This document shows, piece after piece, positions 1 to 7,449 of a stretch of DNA of 64,000 nt; within the stretch, counting starts at the first letter, position 1, and the number at the start of each line of letters is the position of its first letter. Position numbers and translations under genes: made by a program. The stretch covers positions 1-64,000 of the forward strand of contig DXCL01000009.1 of NCBI GenBank assembly GCA_019115995.1, in the 5' to 3' direction. Under the pieces are notes generated by a model. It was not told the origin of the DNA, ran no database searches, and was given only the letters and a program-made list of their open reading frames with translations. This stretch comes from Candidatus Borkfalkia avistercoris (GTDB lineage: Bacteria; Bacillota; Clostridia; Christensenellales; Borkfalkiaceae).

Positions 1-126
1 CGAATAAGTATGCGTATGCGTGCCGTTCCCGCCCGTAGTTTCGTTGCCGCCGTTGCAAGCCGCAAGAGAGAACGCGAAAACAACGCTCATTGCCGCCGTT
101 ATGAATGCAAGCAGTTTCTTTTTCAT
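1..126 (-). CDS. Lipoprotein N-terminus, partial (runs off the left edge)
   Basis: Translating the minus strand from the ATG at 126 gives 42 residues that continue past the window edge. A lysine-rich start, a hydrophobic stretch and a lipobox ending in Cys24 (sequence SLAAC) indicate a lipoprotein signal peptide. After the cysteine there is a Gly/Asn/Thr-rich linker and then alternating His-Thr residues. The protein is probably anchored on the outer face of the membrane; its function cannot be read from this piece. Its Shine-Dalgarno region is a run of nine G followed by TAGTA, which is unusual. A promoter facing it lies inside the inverted-repeat-bounded segment at 144-289. Confidence 0.7.
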   Translation of the reverse strand, partial: MKKKLLAFITAAMSVVFAFSLAACNGGNETTGGNGTHTHTYS

Positions 127-131
127 TACTA

Positions 132-140
132 CCCCCCCCC
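132..140 (-). repeat. G9 homopolymer in the lipoprotein ribosome-binding region
   Basis: Nine consecutive C on the plus strand read as G9 in the transcript, ending 5 nt before the ATG at 126. The tract replaces a normal Shine-Dalgarno. Tracts of this length are prone to slippage, so translation could vary between cells. This is inference; only the tract is seen. Confidence 0.6.
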
Positions 141-143
141 GAC

Positions 144-289
144 ATTGCAGTTTATGTGTACTTTTACTGCAATGCCGAAAAATTGCGAATTTACCGCTAA
201 GACAGATACTGTCTGCCTGATTATTATAGCACATCGGCAACAAAGCGCGCAAGTACCAAAACACAGTAAAAGTACACTTCTACTGCAAT
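144..289. repeat. Candidate invertible segment bounded by 26-bp inverted repeats
   Basis: The sequence at 144-169, reverse-complemented, matches 264-289 at 23 of 26 positions (shared core CAGTAAAAGTACAC, then ACTGCAAT). Each copy is itself a loose dyad, and both have AC at the centre. This is the organisation of sites for small serine invertases. The 94 bp between them contain a promoter directed at the lipoprotein gene and the palindrome AGACAG-ATA-CTGTCT at 200-214. A serine recombinase gene begins 80 bp to the right. The repeats could instead be recombinase operator or res subsites. Confidence 0.5.
223..252 (-). promoter_or_regulatory. Promoter inside the inverted-repeat segment, facing the lipoprotein gene
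   Basis: On the minus strand TTGCGC and TATAAT are separated by 18 bp. The predicted start site near 216 overlaps the palindrome at 200-214. If the segment flipped, the promoter would face the recombinase gene at 370. Confidence 0.5.
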
Positions 290-369
290 TTTTTTATTTT
301 CGCCCGTTTCAGATGGTCTTTTCGCCGTTTATCCGCTATGCTTATTAGAAAAACAAGGAGCAAAATCAA

Positions 370-1370
370 ATGAATTACGCATACGCGCGGGTATCGGCAA
401 AAGACCAGAACTTGCAGCGGCAGATTGCCGCGTTCTGTGAGTTCGACATAGATAAAAGCCGCATTCCTCCGAGAAGAAAAGCGGCAAAGACTTTGAAAGA
501 AAGGAATATAAACGCTTATTAAAAAAACTCACAAGCGGCGATCTGCTCGTCATAAAGTCCATTGACCGGTTAGGGCGCAATTACAGTCAGATTATAGAAG
601 AATGGAACAGAATTACAAACGTAATCGGCGCGGACATACTCGTGTTGGATATGCCGCTTTTAGACACCCGCACAAAAGCGGATACTTTGGTCGGAAAGTT
701 CATTTCGGATATTGTGTTGCAAGTATTGTCTTTCGTAGCGGAGAATGAGCGGGAAAGCATAAAGGCGCGGCAAGCCGAGGGAATAAAGATTGCACATCAA
801 AAGGGCGTCCGTTTCGGTCGCCCTTCGTTCGTATATTCGGAAGAATTTTTATCTGTCGCAAACGACTATCTTTGCAAACGCATAAAACTGAAAGCCGCGT
901 TGCAGTTATTGAATATAAATCAGAGCAATTTTTTCTATCATATCTACAAAATAAAGAAAAACAACGAAAACAAGGAATTGCAAGACACAATCGCCAACGA
1001 AAAGGCAATGCAGATAAATTACAGTTACGCCGATATTCGCAAGTGGCTGTCGCACTTCCGAACGCTTGACTATTCCAAGACCAAGAACCGCAAAGACCTG
1101 ATAGACACGTTCATTTATAGGGTGATACTGTACGACGATAAAATGAAAGTGTTATTCCACCTAAAAGGCGGGCAACAGGGCGAACTGCTCTTAAATCTGA
1201 TTTTCTCCGATTATCCCGACGGACACGGCGACGACGGCGAGAACGCCCAAAAAATGCCCAAAAATGAAAAAGAAACCGACAAAGCGGTTTCTAATTCTGA
1301 TATAAACGCAGAGTGTGCGTATACGTCGCGTTTGGTGGAGATAGTCGGGATCGAACCGATGACCTCTTGA
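370..1370 (+). pseudogene. Serine recombinase (resolvase/invertase family), frameshifted
   Basis: The ATG at 370 sits behind AAGGAG and opens a resolvase domain with the YARVS motif (catalytic Ser9). A one-base deletion near 463-471 shifts the frame. The second frame then continues with the rest of the catalytic domain (SIDRLGR, FVAENERESIKARQAEG) and a helix-turn-helix to about 960. Beyond that the frame carries a tail (RKDLIDTFIYRVILYDDKMK) that resembles the end of large serine recombinases, so the gene may be a fusion produced by deletion. The frame has no stop before the tRNA-Ala gene and terminates inside it at 1370. It is either a decayed gene or carries a sequencing error. Confidence 0.7.
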
Positions 1371-1408
1371 ATGCCATTCAAGCGCTCTACCAACTGAGCT
1401 ATATCCCC
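1333..1408 (-). tRNA. tRNA-Ala(GGC)
   Basis: A 76-nt cloverleaf on the minus strand. The acceptor stem GGGGATA/TATCTCC includes one G-U pair. The D-arm is GCTC...GAGC, and the anticodon loop ATGGCAT gives GGC. The TTCGATC loop and an encoded ACCA end are present. The 3' end faces the recombinase gene, the usual arrangement for a tRNA used as an integration site. Confidence 0.93.
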
Positions 1409-1454
1409 ATTATACGTATTTTGCACGGAGCAGCACGGGCGCACCCTGCAAAGA

Positions 1455-1492
1455 ACAAAAACTTGCGCGGAAAAAATCCGCGCAGGTTTTCT
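1455..1492 (-). terminator. Intrinsic terminator after the ferredoxin gene
   Basis: The minus strand has the GC-rich stem CTGCGCGGA/TCCGCGCAAG followed by a T-run. It lies between the ferredoxin stop at 1513 and tRNA-Ala. Confidence 0.7.
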
Positions 1493-1512
1493 TCTCTGTA
1501 ATTGTCGCCCGA

Positions 1513-1683
1513 TTACTCGCCTTTGATCGCTCCGACGGGGCAACCCTCTTCGCAGGCGCCGCAGTCGATGCAGACATCGGGATCGATCTGATACTGCGTA
1601 TCTCCCTGAGAAATCGCGTTTACGGGGCAGGTATCCGCGCAAGCGCCGCAGGAAATGCAATCTTCCGAAATTTTATGTGCCAT
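1513..1683 (-). CDS. Ferredoxin, 2[4Fe-4S]
   Basis: A 56-residue protein with two CxxCxxCxxxCP motifs (CISCGACADTCP and CIDCGACEEGCP), each binding one 4Fe-4S cluster. This is the standard small clostridial ferredoxin, a soluble one-electron carrier for hydrogenases, pyruvate:ferredoxin oxidoreductase and the NfnAB enzyme encoded at 40.4-42.7 kb. The ATG at 1683 follows GGAGGTA at 7-nt spacing. The gene has its own promoter and terminator, so it is probably monocistronic. Confidence 0.95.
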   Translation of the reverse strand: MAHKISEDCISCGACADTCPVNAISQGDTQYQIDPDVCIDCGACEEGCPVGAIKGE

Positions 1684-1746
1684 GATCTTCTACCTCCAAA
1701 TAACATCTTTCGACGCACAGGGCAACCTCTTACCCTTTGCCCACTT

Positions 1747-1775
1747 ATTATATCACAATTTTTTCCGTTCGTAAA
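1747..1775 (-). promoter_or_regulatory. Promoter of the ferredoxin gene
   Basis: On the minus strand TTTACG, a 17-bp spacer and TATAAT lie about 65 bp upstream of the ferredoxin ATG. Confidence 0.55.
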
Positions 1776-1875
1776 GGCATAGCGCGAAAATTTTTTGAGA
1801 TTTTTTCAACTTTTTAACGAAAAAGCTCGCATACCGCCGCGCCCCTCCGCATAGCGGACATTATGAACGGAGAAC

Positions 1876-2739
1876 TCAGTCGAGAATGTCTTTCAAATCG
1901 TCGGAAACCTTGTCGTCTTCCTCTTTTTTGCCGCCCTTAAAGCGCACGTCTTTGAGAGGGAAATCTTTATAAACGAGGCTGCCGTCCTTTTCTATCTTTA
2001 CGCGAAGGGTCTGTTTGAGCATGTTTTCGCCCACAACGGTGCCCTTGCCCTCCGGCGTGGAAACCTCCGCGCCCATCTTGGGCATCTTTTTATAGACCTC
2101 GCTGTAATAGTCGTTTTCGTAGCTTAAACAGCACATGAGCCTGCCGCAAAGACCGCTGATCTTGCCGGGGTTCAAAGAAAGCCCCTGTACCTTTGCCATT
2201 TTAATGGAAACCTTTTTAAATTCCGGCATTGCCCCCGCGCAGCAGCACACGCGTCCGCACGGCGCGATGCCGCCGAGCAGCTTGGTTTCGTCTCTGATGC
2301 CTACCTGCCGCAGCTCGATGCGGATATGGAACACGCCCGCAAGGTCTTTTACCAGCTCGCGGAAGTCCACCCTGCCGTCGGCGGCGAAATAGAAGATCAC
2401 TTTGCTGCCGTCGAAGGCGAATTCGCAATCGATCAGCTTCATTTTCAGCCCGTGCTTTTCTATCTTTTCCTGCGCGATGCGCATCGCTTCGGGCTTACGC
2501 TCGATGTTTTTGATGCGCTGGGCGCGATCTTTTTCCGTTGCGATGCGGATAACCGGTTTGAGCGGCTGCGTTACCGCGGAATCGTCTACCTCGCGCGGCA
2601 GAAAGGCGACCTTTGCGATCTCGATGCTCTTTGCCGTTTCGACGACGACCTCCATATCCTCTTCGTACGTTACGTTTTTCTGCGGCGCAAAGTAATATAC
2701 TTTGCCGCCGTCTTTGAATTTTATTCCTATAACTTTCAT
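1876..2739 (-). CDS. ricT: RicT/YaaT-like PSP1-domain protein
   Basis: 287 residues with a PSP1 C-terminal domain and its cysteine-rich core (GRVCCCAGAMPEF and GLCGRLMCCLSYE). In Bacillus, RicT (YaaT) works in the RicAFT complex, which holds Fe-S clusters and supports RNase Y-dependent mRNA processing, competence and sporulation. The start codon overlaps the stop of holB (ATGA), as in the conserved tmk-holB-ricT order of Firmicutes. The N-terminal ~70 residues are variable. Family assignment is firm; the physiological role here is by homology. Confidence 0.88.
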   Translation of the reverse strand: MKVIGIKFKDGGKVYYFAPQKNVTYEEDMEVVVETAKSIEIAKVAFLPREVDDSAVTQPLKPVIRIATEKDRAQRIKNIERKPEAMRIAQEKIEKHGLKMKLIDCEFAFDGSKVIFYFAADGRVDFRELVKDLAGVFHIRIELRQVGIRDETKLLGGIAPCGRVCCCAGAMPEFKKVSIKMAKVQGLSLNPGKISGLCGRLMCCLSYENDYYSEVYKKMPKMGAEVSTPEGKGTVVGENMLKQTLRVKIEKDGSLVYKDFPLKDVRFKGGKKEEDDKVSDDLKDILD

Positions 2740-3668
2740 CGTCCCTCCAATATGCCTATAAACAGCGTCTCCAAGCAGGAAGCGAGGTTCGCGTTGAATT
2801 TTATATCCCTTTCCGCCGCGGAGATCTTTTCCTGCGCGCCTACGAGAGCGACCGCAGAATAACGCGCCGCGGCACGTTCGAGGAGTTTTTCCTGTCCGCC
2901 GGATAAAAGCAGGTCGCGCCTACCCAGCTTCAACATCAGTATATCCCGATATACGAGCTTTAAAACGGAAAGAAAGCCGCCGATCTTTTCTTTATCCGCA
3001 TACTTGCGCGCGGCGCCGATGGCAGAGGACACGGAAAGATTCATCGCAAAGAGCGCCGCCTCTTCCGCCGCCGCGCCGAGGTCTCCGCCCTCGGCAAGCT
3101 CCTGCGCCCGCCCCAGGATCCCGCCGGAAACGGCTGCGATCTCTGCGGCGTCTTTGCGGTGCGGATACGCGGCGCGGATATATTTTTCTATTTCCGCGTC
3201 GGCAAAGGTAAACAGATCCAACCGCTTCGCGCGCGATTTTATCGTGGGGAGCACGGCAAAATCATTGACGGAGCCCAACAAAAAGCACACGTTTGCGGGC
3301 GGTTCTTCCAAAACTTTCAAGAGCTTGTTCTGCGCGCTCGCGTTCATATCCTGCACGCCGTCGAGCACGAACAGCTTTTTATCGCCCTCCACGGGCTTTA
3401 TATAGCATTCGTCTGAAACGTTTTTCGCGTCGGCTACGGTGAACTTTGCGCCGGGCGCGGGCAAAACGACGCAATCCGCATACATCTCGCGCTCTATCAG
3501 CCCGCCCGCGCGTTCGTCGGCGCCGAGCACGAGCACGGCCAGTTCTTTCAGAAAAGAACGCAGATTGCGCGCGTCGGGGCAGACGAGCAGATAGGCATGC
3601 GACAGCTTGCCCTGCGCGGCGTCTCCCGCAACGATCTTATATGGCTTGCTCTGACTGAAAATAGACAT
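2736..3668 (-). CDS. holB: DNA polymerase III delta' subunit
   Basis: 310 residues. The N-terminal AAA+ fold has the order of clamp-loader delta' proteins: HAYLLVCP replaces the usual HAYLF/GP, and LLKVLEEPP is followed by LPTIKSRAKR (sensor/SRC region). It is the delta' subunit of the clamp loader that places the sliding clamp on DNA. The start was placed at MSIFSQ, 5 nt after the tmk stop; a longer frame to 3746 would overlap tmk. The first lysines of a functional P-loop are not evident, which is normal for delta'. It sits in the tmk-holB-ricT cluster. Confidence 0.85.
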   Translation of the reverse strand: MSIFSQSKPYKIVAGDAAQGKLSHAYLLVCPDARNLRSFLKELAVLVLGADERAGGLIEREMYADCVVLPAPGAKFTVADAKNVSDECYIKPVEGDKKLFVLDGVQDMNASAQNKLLKVLEEPPANVCFLLGSVNDFAVLPTIKSRAKRLDLFTFADAEIEKYIRAAYPHRKDAAEIAAVSGGILGRAQELAEGGDLGAAAEEAALFAMNLSVSSAIGAARKYADKEKIGGFLSVLKLVYRDILMLKLGRRDLLLSGGQEKLLERAAARYSAVALVGAQEKISAAERDIKFNANLASCLETLFIGILEGR

Positions 3669-3673
3669 GTGAT

Positions 3674-4300
3674 TCAACCGATAAAGCCGCGCGAAACAAG
3701 GCACTGCACGATCTTGGCGCTCGTTTCGTACTTCGTACCCGAGCAATCGATCGCCGCGATCTGTTCGGAATAATCCCGCAAAAGGGCGCGGTAGCCCTCG
3801 TACACGCGCTTGTGGAACGCTTCCCCCGCCTGCTCCATGCGATCCTGCGGATCGGCGCCATGCTTGCGGTCAAAAGCGTTCGAGGAGGGAATGTCTAAAA
3901 AGAGGGTCACGTCAGGCATAAAATTCTCGATCGCATAGGCGTTGATCGCCTTTAAAAACCCGAGAGAAAGCCCCCTTCCGTATCCCTGATATGCAAAGGA
4001 AGAAAAAATGTATCTGTCGCAGAGTACCGTTTCTCCGCGTTCGAGCGCGGGCTTTACGGTATCGGAAAGGTGCTGCACGCGCGCCGCCGCATAGAGCAGC
4101 GCCTCGCACTCGTCCGTCATTTCCCTGTTTTTTCCGTCTAAAATGATATTTCTGATCGATTCGGAGATATGCCCGCCGCCCGGCTCGCGCGTGAGGATAT
4201 GCGGTACGCCGCGCGCGGTGAGGTATTCCGAAAGAAGGCGCATCTGCGTGGATTTGCCCGCGCCCTCGCAGCCTTCGAAAGCTATAAACCTGCCTTTCAT
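3674..4300 (-). CDS. tmk: Thymidylate kinase
   Basis: 208 residues. The P-loop is FEGCEGAGKSTQ (residues 8-19), the DRx motif is CDRYIFSSFAYQG and the LID region is HGADPQDRMEQ. The enzyme phosphorylates dTMP to dTDP in dTTP synthesis. The start codon overlaps the stop of the upstream decarboxylase gene (4297-4300); the longer frame upstream is spurious. It probably belongs to the operon beginning at greA. Confidence 0.95.
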   Translation of the reverse strand: MKGRFIAFEGCEGAGKSTQMRLLSEYLTARGVPHILTREPGGGHISESIRNIILDGKNREMTDECEALLYAAARVQHLSDTVKPALERGETVLCDRYIFSSFAYQGYGRGLSLGFLKAINAYAIENFMPDVTLFLDIPSSNAFDRKHGADPQDRMEQAGEAFHKRVYEGYRALLRDYSEQIAAIDCSGTKYETSAKIVQCLVSRGFIG

Positions 4301-5664
4301 TGCTCGCCGCCTATTTTGATAACTTCTATCTTTCCGTCTATGACGCCGAAGGTATGCTTCGCGTTTTTGAGGAGCTCGACCGCCTGCTCGGTGATCTGTT
4401 CCCCCGCCACGACGACGGGAAAGCACGGAGGGGTCGCGCCCGCGTTGCGCGCGGCGATCCTGCCCGCCGCCTGCGCTATGGGAACGCTCTCCTTACGGAA
4501 AGCGAGCGCCGCGAGGTAACTGAATTTTTTGATCCCGCAGACCTGTTCGGGCTTGGCGTCGTAGGTGTCTTTCAGGGAACGCATCTTTGCGATGCGCCTG
4601 ATCGCGCGCTCCAAACGGGCGAGATGATGCGTGCGCGTGAGCGGGGAAAGATAAAACAGGATATAACGCCCGTCGTTCATTTCCGGATAAATACGCCGCT
4701 TTTCCAGCTGTTCCTCTGCAAGATACGGGCATATCCCCATGCCGCCGAAATCTACCGCAAATTGCAGCGTTTCGCCCCCCTCATAAAAGAGCACGCCCCT
4801 CTTTTTGAGGCGCATTTTCATGAGAGAAAATTCGCGTTTTACCGCGTCGATGAGCTGTCCTCCGTTTTCGGACAGATATTTGACGCCGTATTCGATGCTC
4901 GCCATGATGGGATAAGAGGGGCTGGTCGTCCGGAAAATGCCCGCGCCCTCGCGAAGATCGGGGATAAGATCTTCCCGGTTTACGTTGAGCAAAGCCCCTT
5001 GCGTGAGGGTGGGCAGCGTTTTGTGCGCGCCGTCTACCCACGCGTCGGCATATTCCCCCGCATAGCGGTGCGCGGCGTCAGGATCGAATTTGAGGTACGC
5101 CCCGTGCGCGCCGTCTACCAGCAGGAGCTTGCCGTAGCGGTCGCAGATCTTGCGCAGCGCCGCATAGTCGGAAATATTGCCGTAATAGTCGGGAGAGGTC
5201 GCCAAGACCGCGGCGACGTCCTTCTCCTTTTTAAATATATCTTCGATTTCGGCCGCGGCGGGCGGAAGCGCGATGCCGTCCAGCTCGTTGCCCTTCAAAA
5301 TATGCGGCTCGATGCCCAGAACGGCGCAGGCGTTGTAAACGCTCTTGTGCGCGCCGCGCGCGATGACGATCTTGCCGCCCCGCCTCTTTACGGCGTACAG
5401 CATGGCGAAAATGCCCGAGCTCGACCCGTCCGTCAGAAAAAAGCTCCGCTTTGCGCCCAGAATTTCGGCGCAGTCGCTCTCCGCGGCGGCGATCAACCCG
5501 TCGGGGTTTTCCAGACAGTCGGCAAAGGACAATTCGGTAATATCCAGCGCGGCATCTTTAAAAAGCGGAAAGCGTTTCCTGTCCGCTTTATGCCCCGGCA
5601 TATGAAAGCGCGCGGCGTGCAGCCGCTTATATTTTTTCAGCGCACCGTATATGAGATATTCCAT
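4297..5664 (-). CDS. Orn/Lys/Arg decarboxylase-family PLP enzyme
   Basis: 455 residues of the fold-type I decarboxylase family (short YaaO-like form). HMPGHK lies near residue 22, FFLTDGSSSG near 95, LLVDGAHGAYLKF near 180 and DGAHKTLPTLTQGA near 212; the last holds the PLP-binding lysine. Members decarboxylate arginine, lysine or ornithine to polyamine precursors; the substrate here cannot be told. The gene lies directly upstream of tmk, a frequent arrangement in Firmicutes (yaaO-tmk). The N-terminal wing domain of the large inducible decarboxylases is absent. Confidence 0.85.
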   Translation of the reverse strand: MEYLIYGALKKYKRLHAARFHMPGHKADRKRFPLFKDAALDITELSFADCLENPDGLIAAAESDCAEILGAKRSFFLTDGSSSGIFAMLYAVKRRGGKIVIARGAHKSVYNACAVLGIEPHILKGNELDGIALPPAAAEIEDIFKKEKDVAAVLATSPDYYGNISDYAALRKICDRYGKLLLVDGAHGAYLKFDPDAAHRYAGEYADAWVDGAHKTLPTLTQGALLNVNREDLIPDLREGAGIFRTTSPSYPIMASIEYGVKYLSENGGQLIDAVKREFSLMKMRLKKRGVLFYEGGETLQFAVDFGGMGICPYLAEEQLEKRRIYPEMNDGRYILFYLSPLTRTHHLARLERAIRRIAKMRSLKDTYDAKPEQVCGIKKFSYLAALAFRKESVPIAQAAGRIAARNAGATPPCFPVVVAGEQITEQAVELLKNAKHTFGVIDGKIEVIKIGGEQ

Positions 5665-5712
5665 GATGCTCCCCGCCCGTCCGTTCGTATTTCGTCGCTT
5701 TCCGTCTTTGTG

Positions 5713-6750
5713 TTACAGCGCTTGCAGGCGCGCGCTCTCGCGTACGATGTGATCGAGCAGCGTGACCTGCTCAAAGCGCAGCGCTTCCTCCTGCAAACGC
5801 GTATTGAGAATGACCATGTTCACGCCCTTGCCCGTGGAAGTGGATTCCTCGCTGCGGGTCGTGGTGATCATATTTTCTATGCCCGGCACATTGCCGAGAT
5901 CGAAGGAAAAATATCCCTTCACCTGTTTCGTGTCGTTGGAATCGACGGTGCCGTCTCCGTTTTCGTCTTCTTCGCTCTCCACGGTCAGATCGAGTTCGGT
6001 AACGGAAAGCGTACCGTCTTCGAGATACCCGATAACATTGTTATACGCCGTGCGCAGGCTTTCTATCCGCGCGTACTCTTCTAAAAGTCCCGCCTGTATC
6101 TGCGATTCGCGCTTGTAACGGTTGTCTCCGTCGATGCGGGCGCGGAAATCCGTTTCGATCGCCTGCTTGTCCTGCGAGGCAGTCATGTCTCCCTTGCCCT
6201 CTATGGCGCCTTCTGCATAATATTTTGCCAGATAGTTGCGGCAGCTCGTAAGATAGTCCTGCGTGTTTGCGTTCTCGGGATAACTGCCCATGGGGTGTTC
6301 GTTCTCCCCGCCGAGCCATACGCAGTTGCCGCCGTACCCGTTCACGAATTGCAAAAGGTCGCTCGTCATGATCGCGTTCCCGTCGGCGTCCTTTTCGCCG
6401 CTGTCGTACTCATACGAGCTCACGAACATCACATCGCCCTGTCCCGCCGCAAAATGTGCGCCGAGAACGGTATCTTTGGAGTCTTCCAAAAGATTGTTCG
6501 TGCTCATATCGAGCACATCGCCCGAAAACGCGCCGTCTTCGCGCAGGGAAGACAGCGAACCGAAGCTGTCTTTCAGCGTCACGTACGGGTAGACGTATAT
6601 TTCAAAAGTCTGTCCGCTGGTCGCGCGGGGCGCGAGCGTCGTAAAGAGCAATATCCAAACGACGACGACCGCCGCACAGATCGCCAATATTTTGATCCAG
6701 TCGTACGAGAGCATGTGCCCGAGGCGGCTCTTTGTTATTTTCGCATCCAT
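5713..6750 (-). CDS. Membrane-anchored protein of unknown function
   Basis: 345 residues. After a short basic N-terminus there is one strong transmembrane helix (about residues 20-40) and then a long hydrophilic, acidic extracellular domain with Asp/Gly/Asn-rich loops such as DENGDGTVDSND, which resembles an EF-hand-like calcium loop. I do not recognise a family. It lies 45 bp after greA and 48 bp before the decarboxylase gene on the same strand, so it may be transcribed with both. It could be a solute-binding or signalling protein. Confidence 0.6.
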   Translation of the reverse strand: MDAKITKSRLGHMLSYDWIKILAICAAVVVVWILLFTTLAPRATSGQTFEIYVYPYVTLKDSFGSLSSLREDGAFSGDVLDMSTNNLLEDSKDTVLGAHFAAGQGDVMFVSSYEYDSGEKDADGNAIMTSDLLQFVNGYGGNCVWLGGENEHPMGSYPENANTQDYLTSCRNYLAKYYAEGAIEGKGDMTASQDKQAIETDFRARIDGDNRYKRESQIQAGLLEEYARIESLRTAYNNVIGYLEDGTLSVTELDLTVESEEDENGDGTVDSNDTKQVKGYFSFDLGNVPGIENMITTTRSEESTSTGKGVNMVILNTRLQEEALRFEQVTLLDHIVRESARLQAL

Positions 6751-6795
6751 TCGTTTTTTATTTCCTCGATACGGCCGCCCTGCGGCGCCCGTTTT

Positions 6796-7263
6796 TTATT
6801 TGATCTCTAAAATTTTGACCTGATAATCTCCGCCGGGCGCATGCACGGTAACGACGTCGCCGCACTTTGCGCCGATGAGCGCGGAGCCGAAAGGCGAGTC
6901 GATGCTGACGATATTCTTTTCGAGGTCTGCCTCCATCGAGCCTTTCAAAATATAAGACGCTTCCTCTTCGAGATCGCAGTCGTACACGGTGACCACGTTG
7001 CCGAAGTGCACTTTGCTGTTGTCTACGCTCTCCTCCATGATCTTCGCATTCTTGATCATGTTTTCCAGCTCGCGGATCTCGCTCTCGTTGAGCGCTTCCT
7101 CGTTTTTCGCCGCGTCGTATTCCGCGTTTTCGGAAAGATCGCCGAAACCGCGCGCCACTTTGATGCGCTCGGTGATCTCCTTCTTCTTCTGCGTTTGCAG
7201 ATAACGGAGGCGCTCTACTGCCTCATCGTATCCCTTTTGCGTCATGATAAATTCTTCCGCCAT
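6796..7263 (-). CDS. greA: Transcription elongation factor GreA
   Basis: 155 residues. The N-terminal coiled coil carries the tip motif GDLSENAEYDAAK, with the acidic residues that enter the RNA polymerase secondary channel. The C-terminal FKBP-like domain ends with SPFGSALIGAKCGDVV. GreA stimulates cleavage of backtracked transcripts. A consensus promoter lies at 7390-7418, with a ~120-nt leader containing two hairpins. Confidence 0.96.
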   Translation of the reverse strand: MAEEFIMTQKGYDEAVERLRYLQTQKKKEITERIKVARGFGDLSENAEYDAAKNEEALNESEIRELENMIKNAKIMEESVDNSKVHFGNVVTVYDCDLEEEASYILKGSMEADLEKNIVSIDSPFGSALIGAKCGDVVTVHAPGGDYQVKILEIK

Positions 7264-7284
7264 GATACTGCTCCCAAAACCTAT

Positions 7285-7322
7285 AAAAAATTACGCCGTT
7301 CCCGCAAGAGCGGAGGGCGGCG
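7285..7322 (-). promoter_or_regulatory. Terminator-like hairpin in the greA leader
   Basis: On the minus strand CGCCG and CGGCG enclose an inner CCGC-TCTT-GCGG stem and are followed by TAATTTTTT. It lies between the promoter and the greA start. This has the form of an attenuator, and no coding sequence is present between promoter and hairpin. Confidence 0.45.
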
Positions 7323-7349
7323 CGCCCCGTATATTGCAAAACGAGTGAT

Positions 7350-7381
7350 CCCGGCCGAAAACACGCGGGATCACTTCGCTC
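7350..7381 (-). promoter_or_regulatory. 5'-terminal hairpin of the greA transcript
   Basis: AGTGATCCCG and CGGGATCACT form a 10-bp stem beginning within a few bases of the predicted transcription start near 7383. It could stabilise the transcript or end transcription arriving from the aminotransferase gene; its T-run is weak. Confidence 0.5.
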
Positions 7382-7389
7382 TCTATCAT

Positions 7390-7418
7390 ATTATACCCCT
7401 TTTCCGCGGCGATGTCAA
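7390..7418 (-). promoter_or_regulatory. Promoter of greA and probably the downstream run
   Basis: Minus-strand TTGACA, a 17-bp spacer and TATAAT: consensus sigma-A elements. Confidence 0.8.
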
Positions 7419-7449
7419 GCCCTATTTCCGCGCGCGAAAAGGCAGGCAA

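Noticed and set aside
1313..1501. A 62-residue frame containing RDRTDDLLNAIQALYQLSYIP
   Set aside because: This is the antisense translation of tRNA-Ala, a familiar false protein; no ribosome-binding site supports it.
4300..6084. A 594-codon open frame on the plus strand
   Set aside because: It runs antisense to the decarboxylase and membrane-protein genes and reads as Arg/Ala-rich nonsense caused by GC-rich codons on the other strand.
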